A stretch of DNA of 64,000 nt from Pseudosulfitobacter pseudonitzschiae (GTDB taxonomy: Bacteria; Pseudomonadota; Alphaproteobacteria; Rhodobacterales; Rhodobacteraceae): positions 1,178,001 through 1,242,000 of the forward strand of contig NZ_CP022415.1 in assembly GCF_002222635.1 (NCBI RefSeq). The letters run 5' to 3'. Shown here piece after piece: positions 44,131 to 52,567 of the stretch. Both the position numbers and the translations under genes were made by a program. Below the pieces are notes generated by a model that was not told where the DNA came from, did not search any database, and saw only the letters and a list, made by a program, of their open reading frames with translations. The stretch's first letter is position 1. Every line of letters begins with the position of its first letter.

Positions 44131-44583
44131 ATGGCAACGTCCAAAACCACACCGATCCCCGTTAAAAGCGCCGCAGACACCGCTGCCGCGGCAACCAAGG
44201 CCGCAACGGCCACCACAGCAGCGCACGCCACCAAGGCAGCCGCTGCAACACCCGGCGCTTCTGGCGGCGCTGAAATGATCGCGCCGGGTCCGATGATGCG
44301 CAAAAAAGAATTGATCGACGCGGTCGTGGCCGCCTCGGGTGCCAAGAAGAAAGACGCCAAACCCGTCGTCGAAGCGATGCTGAAAGTCATGGGCAACGCC
44401 CTGCGCGACGGTCGCGAATTGAACCTGCATCCCTTCGGCAGCGTCAAAGTGCGCCGCGAGAAAGACATGGTCAAAGCCCGCGTGCTGACCACCAAAATCC
44501 GCCAGCGCAAACCCGAAGCAATCGCCGCTGCGAACGCCGAAGCAGCCGCTGCTGCCGAAGCCGCAGAGAGTGTGTCGGAATAA
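44131..44583 (+). CDS. HU-family DNA-binding protein with Ala-rich extensions
   Basis: Protein of 150 residues. The HU fold spans about residues 55-140: M-R-K-K-E-L-I-D-A-V-V-A-A-S-G-A-K-K-K-D-A-K-P-V-V-E, then L-N-L-H-P-F-G-S-V-K-V-R-R-E-K. The arm is short and lacks the canonical G-R-N-P. About 50 residues of Ala, Thr, Lys and Pro precede it, and a 20-residue Ala/Glu tail follows. Basic Ala-rich extensions recall histone-H1-like tails and may compact DNA; this is inference. AAAGG precedes the ATG at 44131. It has its own transcription unit. Confidence 0.85.
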   Translation: MATSKTTPIPVKSAADTAAAATKAATATTAAHATKAAAATPGASGGAEMIAPGPMMRKKELIDAVVAASGAKKKDAKPVVEAMLKVMGNALRDGRELNLHPFGSVKVRREKDMVKARVLTTKIRQRKPEAIAAANAEAAAAAEAAESVSE

Positions 44584-44610
44584 GTTCCGCGCAAACTAAC
44601 CAGATATTTC

Positions 44611-44643
44611 ATGCGGCCTCTTGCAAGGGGGGCCGCATTTTTG
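44611..44643 (+). terminator. Intrinsic terminator of the HU-family gene
   Basis: ATGCGGCC (44611-44618) pairs with GGCCGCAT (44631-44638), then TTTTTG. Confidence 0.82.
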
Positions 44644-44658
44644 TATCTGCCCCCGCAG

Positions 44659-44733
44659 GGGTGATTAGCTCAGTGGTAGAGCGCTTCGTTCACATCGAAG
44701 ATGTCAGGGGTTCAAATCCCTTATCACCCACCA
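44659..44733 (+). tRNA. tRNA-Val, anticodon CAC
   Basis: Cloverleaf read by eye: acceptor GGGTGAT/ATCACCC, D-arm GCTC, anticodon stem CTTCG/CGAAG with loop TTCACAT (anticodon CAC), T-arm AGGGG-TTCAAAT-CCCTT, discriminator A and encoded CCA. Confidence 0.95.
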
Positions 44734-44862
44734 TTCCTCTTCATTAGTACGCGCTGACAGGTCGTGCCGGATGGATGGCCTGACCGACGCCTGTCCGCTA
44801 TTGCGGATCGTCTGGGTCAGGGCGCGCAGCGGCAGGAACCGCAGCGCGCTTTGGGTTGTCGT

Positions 44863-46023
44863 TTATACAGGAACGACCAGTTTCTGGTCGTCTTCCGGCG
44901 CGTCCAGCAACAGGTGGTTGTCTTCGAGAACCAGAATGTTCTCGGCTCCGACCACGTCGCTTTTGGTTTTGTAGCCGATCACACTTTCAACCGGCATATC
45001 AAGGTTGCGCGCCAACAGCATGATTTCTTCCGACGAGAAATTGGTCAGCCCGCGCGCCATTTCCACGCCGTCTTCGTTATAGACGTGCAGCACGTCACCT
45101 TTGGTGAATTCGCCCTGAATCGAGATCACATCGCCACGGCTGATGCCGCAATCGCCTGCGATGACCGCGTCGGCGACAGCGTTCGATACCACCAGCGTGC
45201 CCGAGACCTGCAAGCGGTTGCTCAGCCAGATTTTCAATGGCGACGCGGTTTCACCCGTGACCAGACAGCGGGTATAGCGGCGTTCGTTTGCCAGCAACGA
45301 GGATAGGGGGCGTTCGATGATGCCCTCGCCAATGATGGTTTCGCAGCCGGCATTCTGGGCCATGTTCGCAGCCAGCATCTTGGTCAGCATACCGCCGCTG
45401 CCCAGATCGCTGATGCCGGTGGTGGATTCAAGGTGGTCGGTCACGTCTTCGACTTCGGCGATGAACTTGGCCTCGGGGTCTGACGGGTCGCGGTCATACA
45501 GACCCTCGACACTGGTCAGGATGATCAGCAGATCGGCCTGGATCATTTGCGCAACTTTGGCCGACAAACGGTCGTTGTCGCCCACACGCAGATCGCGGGT
45601 GGCGACCGAGTCATTCTCGTTGATGATCGGCAGGATGTCGTTTTCGAACAATTTCATCATGGTGTTCTTGATGTTCAGAAAACGGCGGCGATCTTCCATA
45701 TCTTCGACGGTCACCAGCATCTGGGCGACGTCCAGTTCATATTCGGATGCGACCTGACGATAGGCGTTCATCAACAGCGGCTGGCCACATGCGGCGGCTG
45801 CCTGCTTGTCCAGAATGCCCGCATCTTCGGGGCGTTTTCCCACCATATTCAAACCCAAAGCGACCGACCCGGAAGATGTCAGAATGATGTCGTGCCCGTC
45901 TTTTTGCAGCTTCGCCAGATCGCTCATCAATCCGTTCATGAAAGCATAGCGCAGGGTCAGGTTGTCTTCGTTTGCCAGCAGGCTGGACCCGATTTTGACG
46001 ACGATCTTTTTCTTCTTGGTCAT
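44863..46023 (-). CDS. proB: Glutamate 5-kinase
   Basis: Protein of 386 residues. Amino-acid-kinase domain (I-V-V-K-I-G-S-S-L-L, T-S-S-G-S-V-A-L-G, N-E-N-D-S-V-A, G-D-N-D-R-L-S-A-K-V-A) and a C-terminal PUA domain from about residue 285. It phosphorylates glutamate in the first step of proline synthesis and is normally inhibited by proline. GGAG lies 6 nt before the ATG. It is divergent from proC-proA across a 273-bp region. I cannot tell whether it is the only proB in the genome; rhodobacterial proB often lies beside obgE. Confidence 0.9.
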   Translation of the reverse strand: MTKKKKIVVKIGSSLLANEDNLTLRYAFMNGLMSDLAKLQKDGHDIILTSSGSVALGLNMVGKRPEDAGILDKQAAAACGQPLLMNAYRQVASEYELDVAQMLVTVEDMEDRRRFLNIKNTMMKLFENDILPIINENDSVATRDLRVGDNDRLSAKVAQMIQADLLIILTSVEGLYDRDPSDPEAKFIAEVEDVTDHLESTTGISDLGSGGMLTKMLAANMAQNAGCETIIGEGIIERPLSSLLANERRYTRCLVTGETASPLKIWLSNRLQVSGTLVVSNAVADAVIAGDCGISRGDVISIQGEFTKGDVLHVYNEDGVEMARGLTNFSSEEIMLLARNLDMPVESVIGYKTKSDVVGAENILVLEDNHLLLDAPEDDQKLVVPV

Positions 46024-46296
46024 ATACTACTCCGATATCTTATTGGTTTTGCACAGATTTGCCACGCCAGTTTGCCAATTGCGGCGCTGACCTGTAGCAC
46101 TGGGCCTTCCAATGATTCGCCGATGTATAACACGTACCCTGCACGTGAATGCAAACGGGCTGCCGTCAGGTGCTGCGATGCGGCAATCAGATGCTGCTCT
46201 GCGGCGACGAAAAATAAAATCCGGACGATCTGGTATCTGAATGACACAGCACCATGTGTTCGGGTGCAGGACGTTTAGGACCAACCGGAGATAAAA

Positions 46297-47076
46297 ATGA
46301 ACATACTTTTGATCGGATGTGGCAAGATGGGCGGCGCGATGTTGCGCCAGTGGGCCAAAGACGCCGAGAACAGCTTTACGGTCGCTGATCCGGTAAAGCA
46401 CGACCTGCCTGCGGGCGTGCGTCATGTGTCAAAACCGACATCTTTGTCGGAGGCGGAATTCGACGTGATCCTGATTGCCATCAAACCACAGATGATCGCG
46501 GACGTGCTGCCCGACTATGTCTTTGCGCTGAAACCCGACGGCTGTTTTGTGTCCATCGCCGCAGGCTGTAGCGTTGCCACGATTTCGGGCATTGTGGGCG
46601 ACCGCGCGATTGTGCGCGTGATGCCGAACATGGCGGCGATGGTGGGACTGGGTGTTTCTGGTCTTTATGCCAATGACGCCTGCACCGAACAGCAGCAGAG
46701 CGACGTGACCGCATGGATCGGGCAGACGGGCACCTGTGTGCCGGTCGATAGCGAAGACCGGATCGACCGGCTGACTGCGATTAGTGGCAGCGGTCCGGGC
46801 TATGTGTTCGAGATTCTGCGCAGCTATGTGGCGGCCGCGATGGACATCGGCTTTGACGAGGCGACGGCGCGGGCGCTGGTGTTCGACACCATCACCGGCA
46901 CTGTCGAGACTGCGCGCCAGTCCGACGAGACACTGGAAGATTTGCGCAAATCCGTGACCAGCAAGAACGGCACCACGCAGGCCGGTCTGGAACAACTGAT
47001 GCGCGACGGGCAGTTGGACGCGCTGCTGCACGACACTGTGCACGCCGCCTATGCCCGCGCCGCCGAGTTGAAGTAG
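46297..47076 (+). CDS. proC: Pyrroline-5-carboxylate reductase
   Basis: Protein of 259 residues. N-terminal NADP-binding I-L-L-I-G-C-G-K-M-G-G-A-M-L, the I-K-P-Q-M segment, V-R-V-M-P-N-M-A-A-M-V-G-x-G, and the C-terminal signature A-I-S-G-S-G-P-G-Y-V-F-E and T-S-K-N-G-T-T-Q-A-G-L-E. It catalyses the last step of proline synthesis. GGAG precedes the ATG. proA follows after 22 bp. Confidence 0.94.
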   Translation: MNILLIGCGKMGGAMLRQWAKDAENSFTVADPVKHDLPAGVRHVSKPTSLSEAEFDVILIAIKPQMIADVLPDYVFALKPDGCFVSIAAGCSVATISGIVGDRAIVRVMPNMAAMVGLGVSGLYANDACTEQQQSDVTAWIGQTGTCVPVDSEDRIDRLTAISGSGPGYVFEILRSYVAAAMDIGFDEATARALVFDTITGTVETARQSDETLEDLRKSVTSKNGTTQAGLEQLMRDGQLDALLHDTVHAAYARAAELK

Positions 47077-47098
47077 GCAATGTTAAGGAGTGACGGAT

Positions 47099-48379
47099 AT
47101 GAACACCACGACCCTTGAACGAACGGAAGACGGAATCGACGAGGTCGTTGCCGGACTGGGCCATCGGGCCAAAGCGGCTTCGCTGGGCTTGGCATTGGCG
47201 TCGGGCAAACAGCGCAATCTGGCTTTGACCAAGGCCGCCGAGGCGCTGCGTGCGCATACGGATGATCTGCTGCGTGCCAATGCGCAGGATCTGGACGCGA
47301 TCAAGGACAGCGGCAAGGACGCCGCTTTTGTCGACCGTCTGACGTTGAACGCAGAGCGCGTGGCAGGCATGGCCGATGCGCTGGACGCGATTGCGGCACA
47401 GGATGACCCGTTGGGGCGCACTCTGGCGTCCTTTGACCGGCCCAACGGGCTAAGGATCGAACGTATCAGCGTGCCGATTGGCGTGATTGCGATGATTTAT
47501 GAATCGCGCCCCAATGTCGGGTCGGATGCCGGTGCGCTGTGCATCAAGTCGGGCAATGCGGTGATCCTGCGCGGTGGTTCGGAAAGCTTGCAATCCTCGC
47601 GGGTGATTGTCGCCTGTATGGCGCAGGGCCTGCGCGCTGCCGGTCTGCCCGAGGATGCGGTGCAACTGGTGGATACGCGCGACCGTGAGGCGGTCAAGCT
47701 GCTGTTGCACAGCACGGAAACGGTTGATCTGGTGATTCCGCGCGGCGGGCGTGGTCTGGTGTCGCTGGTCCAGAATGAGGCGCGGGTGCCGACGCTGCTG
47801 CACCTGGACGGCAACAACCACACATATATTCACGCCAGCGCCGACATCGAAAAGGCGGTTGGCATTGTCCAGAACGCCAAGATGCGCCGCACCGGCATTT
47901 GCGGAGCCACCGAAAGCGTGGTGGTTGACGCGGCCATTGCCGAAAAGGCGCTGCCGCTGCTGGCAGAGGCGCTGAGCGATTGCGAGCTGCGCGGCGACGC
48001 GGCGGCGTGCAAGATCGTGCCGGATATGATCGCCGCCAATGACGAAGACTGGGACACCGAATATCTAAGCAATATCATGTCCGTGCGCATCGTGGATGGT
48101 CTGGACGCGGGCATCGCCTTTGTGCAGGCACATTCGTCCGGTCACACCGACGCGATTGTTGCCGAGGATATGACCGCCGCCCGCCAGTTCATGACCGCGG
48201 TGGATTCTGCTGTCGTGATGCACAACGCCTCGACCCAGTTTTCGGACGGTGGAGAGTTTGGCATGGGCGCCGAGATCGGAATTGCCACCGGCAAGATGCA
48301 CGCACGCGGCCCCGTCGGCGCCGAGCAACTGACCAGCTTCAAGTATTTCGTGCATGGCGACGGCCAGAAACGACCCTGA
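47099..48379 (+). CDS. proA: Gamma-glutamyl phosphate reductase
   Basis: Protein of 426 residues, standard length. Aldehyde-dehydrogenase fold: [21 protein letters not shown], and the catalytic Cys in T-G-I-C-G-A-T-E-S. It reduces glutamyl phosphate to the semialdehyde. AAGGAG is 8 nt before the ATG at 47099; a GTG at 47090 is too close to it. With proB and proC it completes glutamate-to-proline in one locus. Confidence 0.95.
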   Translation: MNTTTLERTEDGIDEVVAGLGHRAKAASLGLALASGKQRNLALTKAAEALRAHTDDLLRANAQDLDAIKDSGKDAAFVDRLTLNAERVAGMADALDAIAAQDDPLGRTLASFDRPNGLRIERISVPIGVIAMIYESRPNVGSDAGALCIKSGNAVILRGGSESLQSSRVIVACMAQGLRAAGLPEDAVQLVDTRDREAVKLLLHSTETVDLVIPRGGRGLVSLVQNEARVPTLLHLDGNNHTYIHASADIEKAVGIVQNAKMRRTGICGATESVVVDAAIAEKALPLLAEALSDCELRGDAAACKIVPDMIAANDEDWDTEYLSNIMSVRIVDGLDAGIAFVQAHSSGHTDAIVAEDMTAARQFMTAVDSAVVMHNASTQFSDGGEFGMGAEIGIATGKMHARGPVGAEQLTSFKYFVHGDGQKRP

Positions 48380-48388
48380 TCGCGCAGC

Positions 48389-48414
48389 CTGGCCTGACGT
48401 ATCTGTCAGGCCAG
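48389..48414 (+). terminator. Hairpin after proA
   Basis: CTGGCCTGAC (48389-48398) and GTCAGGCCAG (48405-48414) form a perfect 10-bp stem with a 6-nt loop. There is no T-run, so it may be Rho-assisted or only a mRNA 3' barrier. Confidence 0.55.
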
Positions 48415-48475
48415 CCACTGCAATCGCCATCACACGCCCTTGCGCGCAGCGGGCCCGCGCCTTAGCAAAACGGCC

Positions 48476-49048
48476 ATGAGCCACTATCCCGATCTTTTGA
48501 TCCTGCGTCACGGCGAAACCGAATGGAACCGTTCCGGTCGGATGCAGGGTGAGCAGGACAGCCCGCTGACCGACACGGGGCGCGCGCAGGCACGGCGTCA
48601 GGGCGCGTTGCTGGCAGAATTCGGGTGCGACGGATACCGCTGGTTTTCCTCGCCGCAGGGGCGGGCGTGGCACACGGCAAAGCTGGCCAGTCCAAGCGGC
48701 GCAGCGATCACCCCCGACGCCAGACTGGCCGAGATTGCCACCGGCGCGTGGACCGGCCTCGAATTTGCCGATATCCGCGCGCAGGCCCCGCATTTGTTTG
48801 TACGGGACGACAGCCTAAGCTGGTATGATCACGCACCGGGCGGCGAGGGGCTGGCATCGGTCGCCATCCGCACCCGCGCGTTTCTGGACGCGCTGACTGG
48901 CCCTGCGGTGGTTGTCACCCACGGCATCACCAGCCGGATTTTGAGGTGTCATTTGCTGGACCAGCCTTGGGAAATGTTCGAAACGCTGGAGGGCGGGCAG
49001 GGGGTGATTTACCATCTGAGCAAAAGACATCAACAAAGACTGTCTTAG
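48476..49048 (+). CDS. Histidine phosphatase (phosphoglycerate-mutase-like) family protein
   Basis: Protein of 190 residues. L-I-L-R-H-G-E-T-E-W-N at residues 8-18 gives the phospho-accepting His; A-E-I-A-T-G-A-W-T-G supplies the Glu; V-V-T-H-G-I-T-S-R gives the second His. Small family members dephosphorylate varied metabolites, and the substrate is open. The ATG at 48476 has no obvious Shine-Dalgarno sequence. It is the last gene before tRNA-Val(TAC). Confidence 0.88.
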   Translation: MSHYPDLLILRHGETEWNRSGRMQGEQDSPLTDTGRAQARRQGALLAEFGCDGYRWFSSPQGRAWHTAKLASPSGAAITPDARLAEIATGAWTGLEFADIRAQAPHLFVRDDSLSWYDHAPGGEGLASVAIRTRAFLDALTGPAVVVTHGITSRILRCHLLDQPWEMFETLEGGQGVIYHLSKRHQQRLS

Positions 49049-49092
49049 GGGCTTGAACGCCGCGCGCGATTTGCGCTACAGAGCGGAACGGC

Positions 49093-49168
<76 letters not shown>

Positions 49169-49234
49169 GTTTTCATAATAATTACAATCGCTTAACGTCG
49201 AGTCGCTGGTTCCGTTTTGTTCTTGTTTCCCAAT

Positions 49235-50338
49235 TCAGAGAATCTGTTTCCCAAAATCAGGTAAAAGCATGATCGTTTCGGCGTTCGTGTGCTCCTGAAC
49301 TGCACGGCGCGCATAGTGCTCTGCCATGCGGTCCGAAAGGTGCCCAAGCATTGATTTCACGCGCTCGATGCCGCCAAAGATAACTTCGCTTTTCGCCACG
49401 GCATTGCCGATCAGTGTGGCGTTGGTCGTGCGGAAGCCGTGAAAGGTCAGGCGCGGTTCAACCTTGTGCAATTCGAGGCGCTCGAGCTCTTTTGCCCAAG
49501 ATGCCCCAAAGCCCGACGCCCACGGCTTTCCGCGCGACGTGGTCAGGATCGGCGCGTTCGGATCGATTCGGCCGGCGGCGCGCATTTCCTCTTGGTGTAG
49601 ATCGATCATCGCCATCACCATCGGGTGCAAAGGGATGGGCGTCGGGTTGCCGGTCTTTCCTTGTTTCACATACCAGACGCCATCGGTGATTTGCGACGGG
49701 CGAAGCTGGCGCAGGCAATCGTTGCGGCGCTGGCCGGTGTAGATCGCCGCGACGGCGGCCTTAACGATGTGCGGTCTGCCTTCGGTGAACAACTTCTCGA
49801 TCGCCCATGCTGGCCAAGGCTCGTAGCCGCTGCTGGTTTGCACCCGCTCGATGCGCTCGCAGGGATTGATGTCGCAGAATCCTCTGCGCCGCGCCCAAGC
49901 GAACACAGCGGACATATCATCCATTCGCCGGTTCGCTGTCGCCGGGCGGCTGGACAGCTTGTCATAGAGGGCTTGCATGTGCAGTGGGCGGATATCGCGT
50001 GGCATAAAGCCAATGAACGTGCTTTGAAGCAGATTACATGCTAGATCGCGCAGGGTGCGGCTGTCTTTGCTGAGGTTCAGGTACTTGGGATGCAGCTTGT
50101 GCTGTCGGATCAGATCCTGAAACCCAAGGCCATCGGTCGGGTTTAGATTAAGCGGGGCGATGCCGAAGCATTCCAAGTGTGCAAGGCTGTATGCGGAACG
50201 ATAACCATCATCGAAGGGGTGGGGCAGAGCTTTACGGAACTCGGATTTGTCGGCCCTGACAACGCGGAAATAATAGTAGAGTCGCCCGCGTGCTTTCTTG
50301 GGCTGGACGTATTTGTCCAGTGCGATGTCAGCTGGCAT
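49235..50338 (-). CDS. int: Tyrosine-family integrase
   Basis: Phage-type integrase of 367 residues. The catalytic set is visible: Arg in I-Y-T-G-Q-R-R-N-D-C-L, Lys in K-Q-G-K-T-G-N-P, H-x-x-R in T-F-H-G-F-R, His in M-L-G-H-L-S-D, and Tyr in M-A-E-H-Y-A-R-R-A. The N-terminal half (SAM-like, with R-R-M-D-D-M-S-A-V-F-A-W-A) binds arm-type sites. Its stop codon faces the tRNA-Val(TAC) 3' end, the classic layout of a tRNA-inserted island. Its start overlaps the AlpA-like gene by 11 bp. Confidence 0.92.
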   Translation of the reverse strand: MPADIALDKYVQPKKARGRLYYYFRVVRADKSEFRKALPHPFDDGYRSAYSLAHLECFGIAPLNLNPTDGLGFQDLIRQHKLHPKYLNLSKDSRTLRDLACNLLQSTFIGFMPRDIRPLHMQALYDKLSSRPATANRRMDDMSAVFAWARRRGFCDINPCERIERVQTSSGYEPWPAWAIEKLFTEGRPHIVKAAVAAIYTGQRRNDCLRQLRPSQITDGVWYVKQGKTGNPTPIPLHPMVMAMIDLHQEEMRAAGRIDPNAPILTTSRGKPWASGFGASWAKELERLELHKVEPRLTFHGFRTTNATLIGNAVAKSEVIFGGIERVKSMLGHLSDRMAEHYARRAVQEHTNAETIMLLPDFGKQIL

Positions 50339-50555
50339 GGATGGCGCGCAGAATGGGGTCTTGCGGCTCTTGTTCCACTTCGGCTAGTCCGTCCATCATC
50401 TCTTGCACCTCCGACCATTTCCACCGCACCAATGTGCCGCGCTTCTTCGGTTGCGGCAATAGCCCGCGATTTGTGTAGCTTTCAACGGTCGAAACAGAAC
50501 AGTCCAGCTGTTCCGCGATCGTCTTTATGCTGCAGTATTCGGGCGGGGCGGGCAT
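50328..50555 (-). CDS. AlpA/excisionase-like helix-turn-helix protein
   Basis: Protein of 75 residues with a MerR-like winged helix: C-S-I-K-T-I-A-E-Q-L-D-C-S-V-S-T-V-E-S-Y-T-N-R-G-L-L-P-Q-P, then a wing K-R-G-T-L-V-R-W-K-W-S-E-V. Such proteins direct excision or regulate the integrase. It starts 3 bp after the previous gene and overlaps the integrase, so both are expressed together. Confidence 0.85.
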   Translation of the reverse strand: MPAPPEYCSIKTIAEQLDCSVSTVESYTNRGLLPQPKKRGTLVRWKWSEVQEMMDGLAEVEQEPQDPILRAIHAS

Positions 50556-50558
50556 GGC

Positions 50559-50801
50559 TCAAGTGTCCTTGCGAGCATGATGCAGTGACTGGCGCAGGTC
50601 ATAATCTCGCGCCGCGTCATCCCATGCATCGTTTGGTCGATCCCGCCATGGAGCTTTCGAAACGGGACGCCAAATGGCGATCAACCAAAACGGCTTAATC
50701 CGTCGCTCGGCAATCCAGCGAAGGCGATGATGTCCATAATTGGGGGAACCGATGAAGTCGTACCGGACCCTGTAGGTCTCTAGCTCTCTTCCGCTGCTCA
50801 T
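50559..50801 (-). CDS. Small protein of unknown function in the integrase operon
   Basis: Protein of 80 residues, too short to stand out alone but well framed. GAGGTGGAGGA directly precedes its ATG (50801), it overlaps the previous stop by ATGA, and it ends 3 bp before the AlpA-like gene. Composition is rich in Arg, Trp, Tyr and Asp (R-V-R-Y-D-F-I-G-S-P-N-Y-G-H-H, W-R-P-V-S-K-A-P-W-R-D-R-P). No domain is recognised. Such small basic proteins are common cargo in integrative elements. Confidence 0.6.
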   Translation of the reverse strand: MSSGRELETYRVRYDFIGSPNYGHHRLRWIAERRIKPFWLIAIWRPVSKAPWRDRPNDAWDDAARDYDLRQSLHHARKDT

Positions 50802-51043
50802 TCCTCCACCTCGATCCGCTTGACGGCCTTGAACGGCCAGTCCTCGCCTTGGCCGGATGCCCGGTCTCGCAACACGCGTGCCTGGGCCTTTGTCCCGCTC
50901 CAGGCGTAGCGGGTGCCATTGGTCACGCCCGTGCCGGACAGGTGCAGGTATTTGTTGGTGCCGGCTATCCTGAACCGCACCCTTGGCTTCTGTACGCGGT
51001 CCCCGGTTCTGATCCCGTGCAGGCCGCTGGTGAGCATGGTCAT
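50798..51043 (-). CDS. Small protein of unknown function in the integrase operon
   Basis: Protein of 81 residues, apparently beta-rich: V-R-F-R-I-A-G-T-N-K-Y-L-H-L-S-G-T-G-V and a charged end V-K-R-I-E-V-E-E. It starts 3 bp after the Cys-rich gene and overlaps the next by 4 bp. No family recognised. Confidence 0.6.
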   Translation of the reverse strand: MTMLTSGLHGIRTGDRVQKPRVRFRIAGTNKYLHLSGTGVTNGTRYAWSGTKAQARVLRDRASGQGEDWPFKAVKRIEVEE

Positions 51044-51046
51044 GTT

Positions 51047-51295
51047 TCAACCTCCGAAGAACAGCTGATGAAGTGCCGACCCCGTCGCGGCGCCGGATAA
51101 AAACACTGCGCTCACGGACCACCAGTCGATGTGTTTGCGCCTTGGCCTCTCTGCGTCGGTCCACCAGGGAACACTGCGGGCACGGCACAGCTCACAGTCC
51201 CTGGCCCCGCACCGGCATTCCAGCTCGGACATCGCGCCGCAGCCGAAACAGTCAGGGCGTCCGCAAGGGCAATTCGTGGCGTTGTGTTGGCGCAT
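51047..51295 (-). CDS. Cys-rich, membrane-anchored small protein in the integrase operon
   Basis: Protein of 82 residues. The first 40 hold eight Cys in paired patterns (N-C-P-C-G-R-P-D-C-F-G-C and C-R-C-G-A-R-D-C-E-L-C), consistent with two zinc ribbons or knuckles. A hydrophobic segment near the C-terminus (VSAVFLSGAATGSALHQLFF) may be a membrane helix. The ATG (51295) overlaps the ParB-like stop as TGATG. No known family; a zinc-binding membrane protein is inferred. Confidence 0.6.
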   Translation of the reverse strand: MRQHNATNCPCGRPDCFGCGAMSELECRCGARDCELCRARSVPWWTDAERPRRKHIDWWSVSAVFLSGAATGSALHQLFFGG

Positions 51296-52005
51296 CACAT
51301 ATCCCCCCGGATCTCTGGCGGCAGCCACGCATCGATCCGCGCGTTGTCGGCGCGGCTCAGGCCCATGGCTTCGCGCACCGAGTGGTCATGCAGCAGGCCG
51401 TGCAGATCCTTCACCTTGTGACCCTTGCTCTGCGCCTCGAAAGCCTGCACGCGATCGTCGTCGCGCTCGAAGCCTGTCATCTCGACAAAGTGGTCGACCA
51501 GGTTCGGTTGGCTGCACCGGCTGAAGTAGATCGGCGCGTCTGGCGTCCACGTCTTGCGGATGTCGATCGACAGATCCGCAGCCAGCACTGCACCCAGTGC
51601 GGCGGTGGCATGCTGCGGGCGCTGGACTGCGCGGGCCAGATGCCGCGCCAGAACTTCGTTGCGGTGCTTCTTGCCCTTCGCACGGAACGCCGCGAAGTCA
51701 GCGGCCATATCTGCGGGCGCGGGCTTTCCGGTGGCGTTGCTGGTGTCGGTCAGCCGTTTGTCGAGGCTCAGCGCGCTGTCGGCCGCGTCATGCTTTTCGG
51801 GAATGATGGGCTGATCGGTCAGGGCCACGGCCAGCAGTGCCGACCATGGCGACAGCTCTGCCTCGATCTGGTAGGCCAGCAGGTCCAGCAGCAGCTCGGG
51901 CTTGGTGGCGTCGGCAGTCGCAACACTGCCCGAGAGCTGCGGCGGGCGCAGAATGGCTGTGGCGCTGGCGGAATATGCGCGGGCGCGGATGGTGCCGGAC
52001 TGCAT
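51295..52005 (-). CDS. ParB-like protein lacking the N-terminal nuclease domain
   Basis: The frame is open to 52110; I place the start at the ATG at 52005 (236 residues), though no clear ribosome-binding site is present. The C-terminal half resembles the C-terminal region of plasmid/element ParB proteins: T-W-T-P-D-A-P-I-Y-F-S-R-C-S-Q-P-N-L-V, K-G-H-K-V-K-D-L-H and the ending A-W-L-P-P-E-I-R. The ParB nuclease and helix-turn-helix domains that should precede it are absent, so it is either truncated or a specialised short form. It is the first gene of the six-gene operon. Confidence 0.5.
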   Translation of the reverse strand: MQSGTIRARAYSASATAILRPPQLSGSVATADATKPELLLDLLAYQIEAELSPWSALLAVALTDQPIIPEKHDAADSALSLDKRLTDTSNATGKPAPADMAADFAAFRAKGKKHRNEVLARHLARAVQRPQHATAALGAVLAADLSIDIRKTWTPDAPIYFSRCSQPNLVDHFVEMTGFERDDDRVQAFEAQSKGHKVKDLHGLLHDHSVREAMGLSRADNARIDAWLPPEIRGDM

Positions 52006-52117
52006 GGCGGATGCGCGCACGCAGTGCGTGGTCACGGACTGGGTCTGCAACCGCCATGGCCGACGGGCCAAGACTGAACGTATCGGAACCGAAATCGAGA
52101 TACGGGGCAAACGACAG

Positions 52118-52327
52118 GTGAGCGTACCGGTGTTGATCTGCCCGATCAGCTTCAGCCCGACACAAGCCCAGATCGGTGCGGCACGGCGTGCCTATCTGGC
52201 ATGGTATGGCGCGCTTCTGGAGCTGCGCAGCACGTTCCAGGCGCACCAGAACCTGAGCCGTTGGAAGGTGACCCCGGCCATGCCGGTGATGCGGCCGTGG
52301 AAAAAGGAAGGGGCCAGGAGGTCCTAG
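52118..52327 (+). CDS. Small island protein of unknown function
   Basis: About 69 residues from a GTG at 52118; the frame is open further upstream, with ATGs at 51989 and 52004, but those residues look like a shadow of the opposite gene. The C-terminal part is protein-like: A-A-R-R-A-Y-L-A-W-Y-G-A-L-L-E-L-R-S-T-F and L-S-R-W-K-V-T-P-A-M-P-V-M-R-P-W-K-K. Similar short proteins occur in rhodobacterial prophages, from memory. The start is uncertain. Confidence 0.42.
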   Translation: MSVPVLICPISFSPTQAQIGAARRAYLAWYGALLELRSTFQAHQNLSRWKVTPAMPVMRPWKKEGARRS

Positions 52328-52355
52328 CGCTCAAGGCAACGTGCCAGCATCACTC

Positions 52356-52390
52356 AAGCGCCCGGATCGGTTATCCCGCTCCGGGCGCTT
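52356..52390 (+). terminator. Hairpin ending the plus-strand island gene
   Basis: AAGCGCCCGGA and TCCGGGCGCTT pair perfectly (11 bp, 13-nt loop), followed by a weak TGGGTTT tract. Confidence 0.6.
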
Positions 52391-52567
52391 TGGGTTTGGG
52401 GGGTATGGGCTGCTCGCGTAGGTGGTGTGACCCTCGACATGAACGGGGTTTTTGGCAGCGGAAAACGGTGCCTTTTGCGAGTGTACCATAAAGAAGCGTT
52501 CGTGGCGCGGTCCTAATCAGAAAATATCCTCAGAAACGAGCTGTGATTCCCTTTATGAAGCGGAGCG

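Noticed and set aside
51902-52117. Upstream extension of the small plus-strand island gene (starts at 51902, 51989 or 52004)
   Set aside because: These codons overlap the ParB-like gene head-on and look like its shadow; a GTG at 52118 is the more cautious start.
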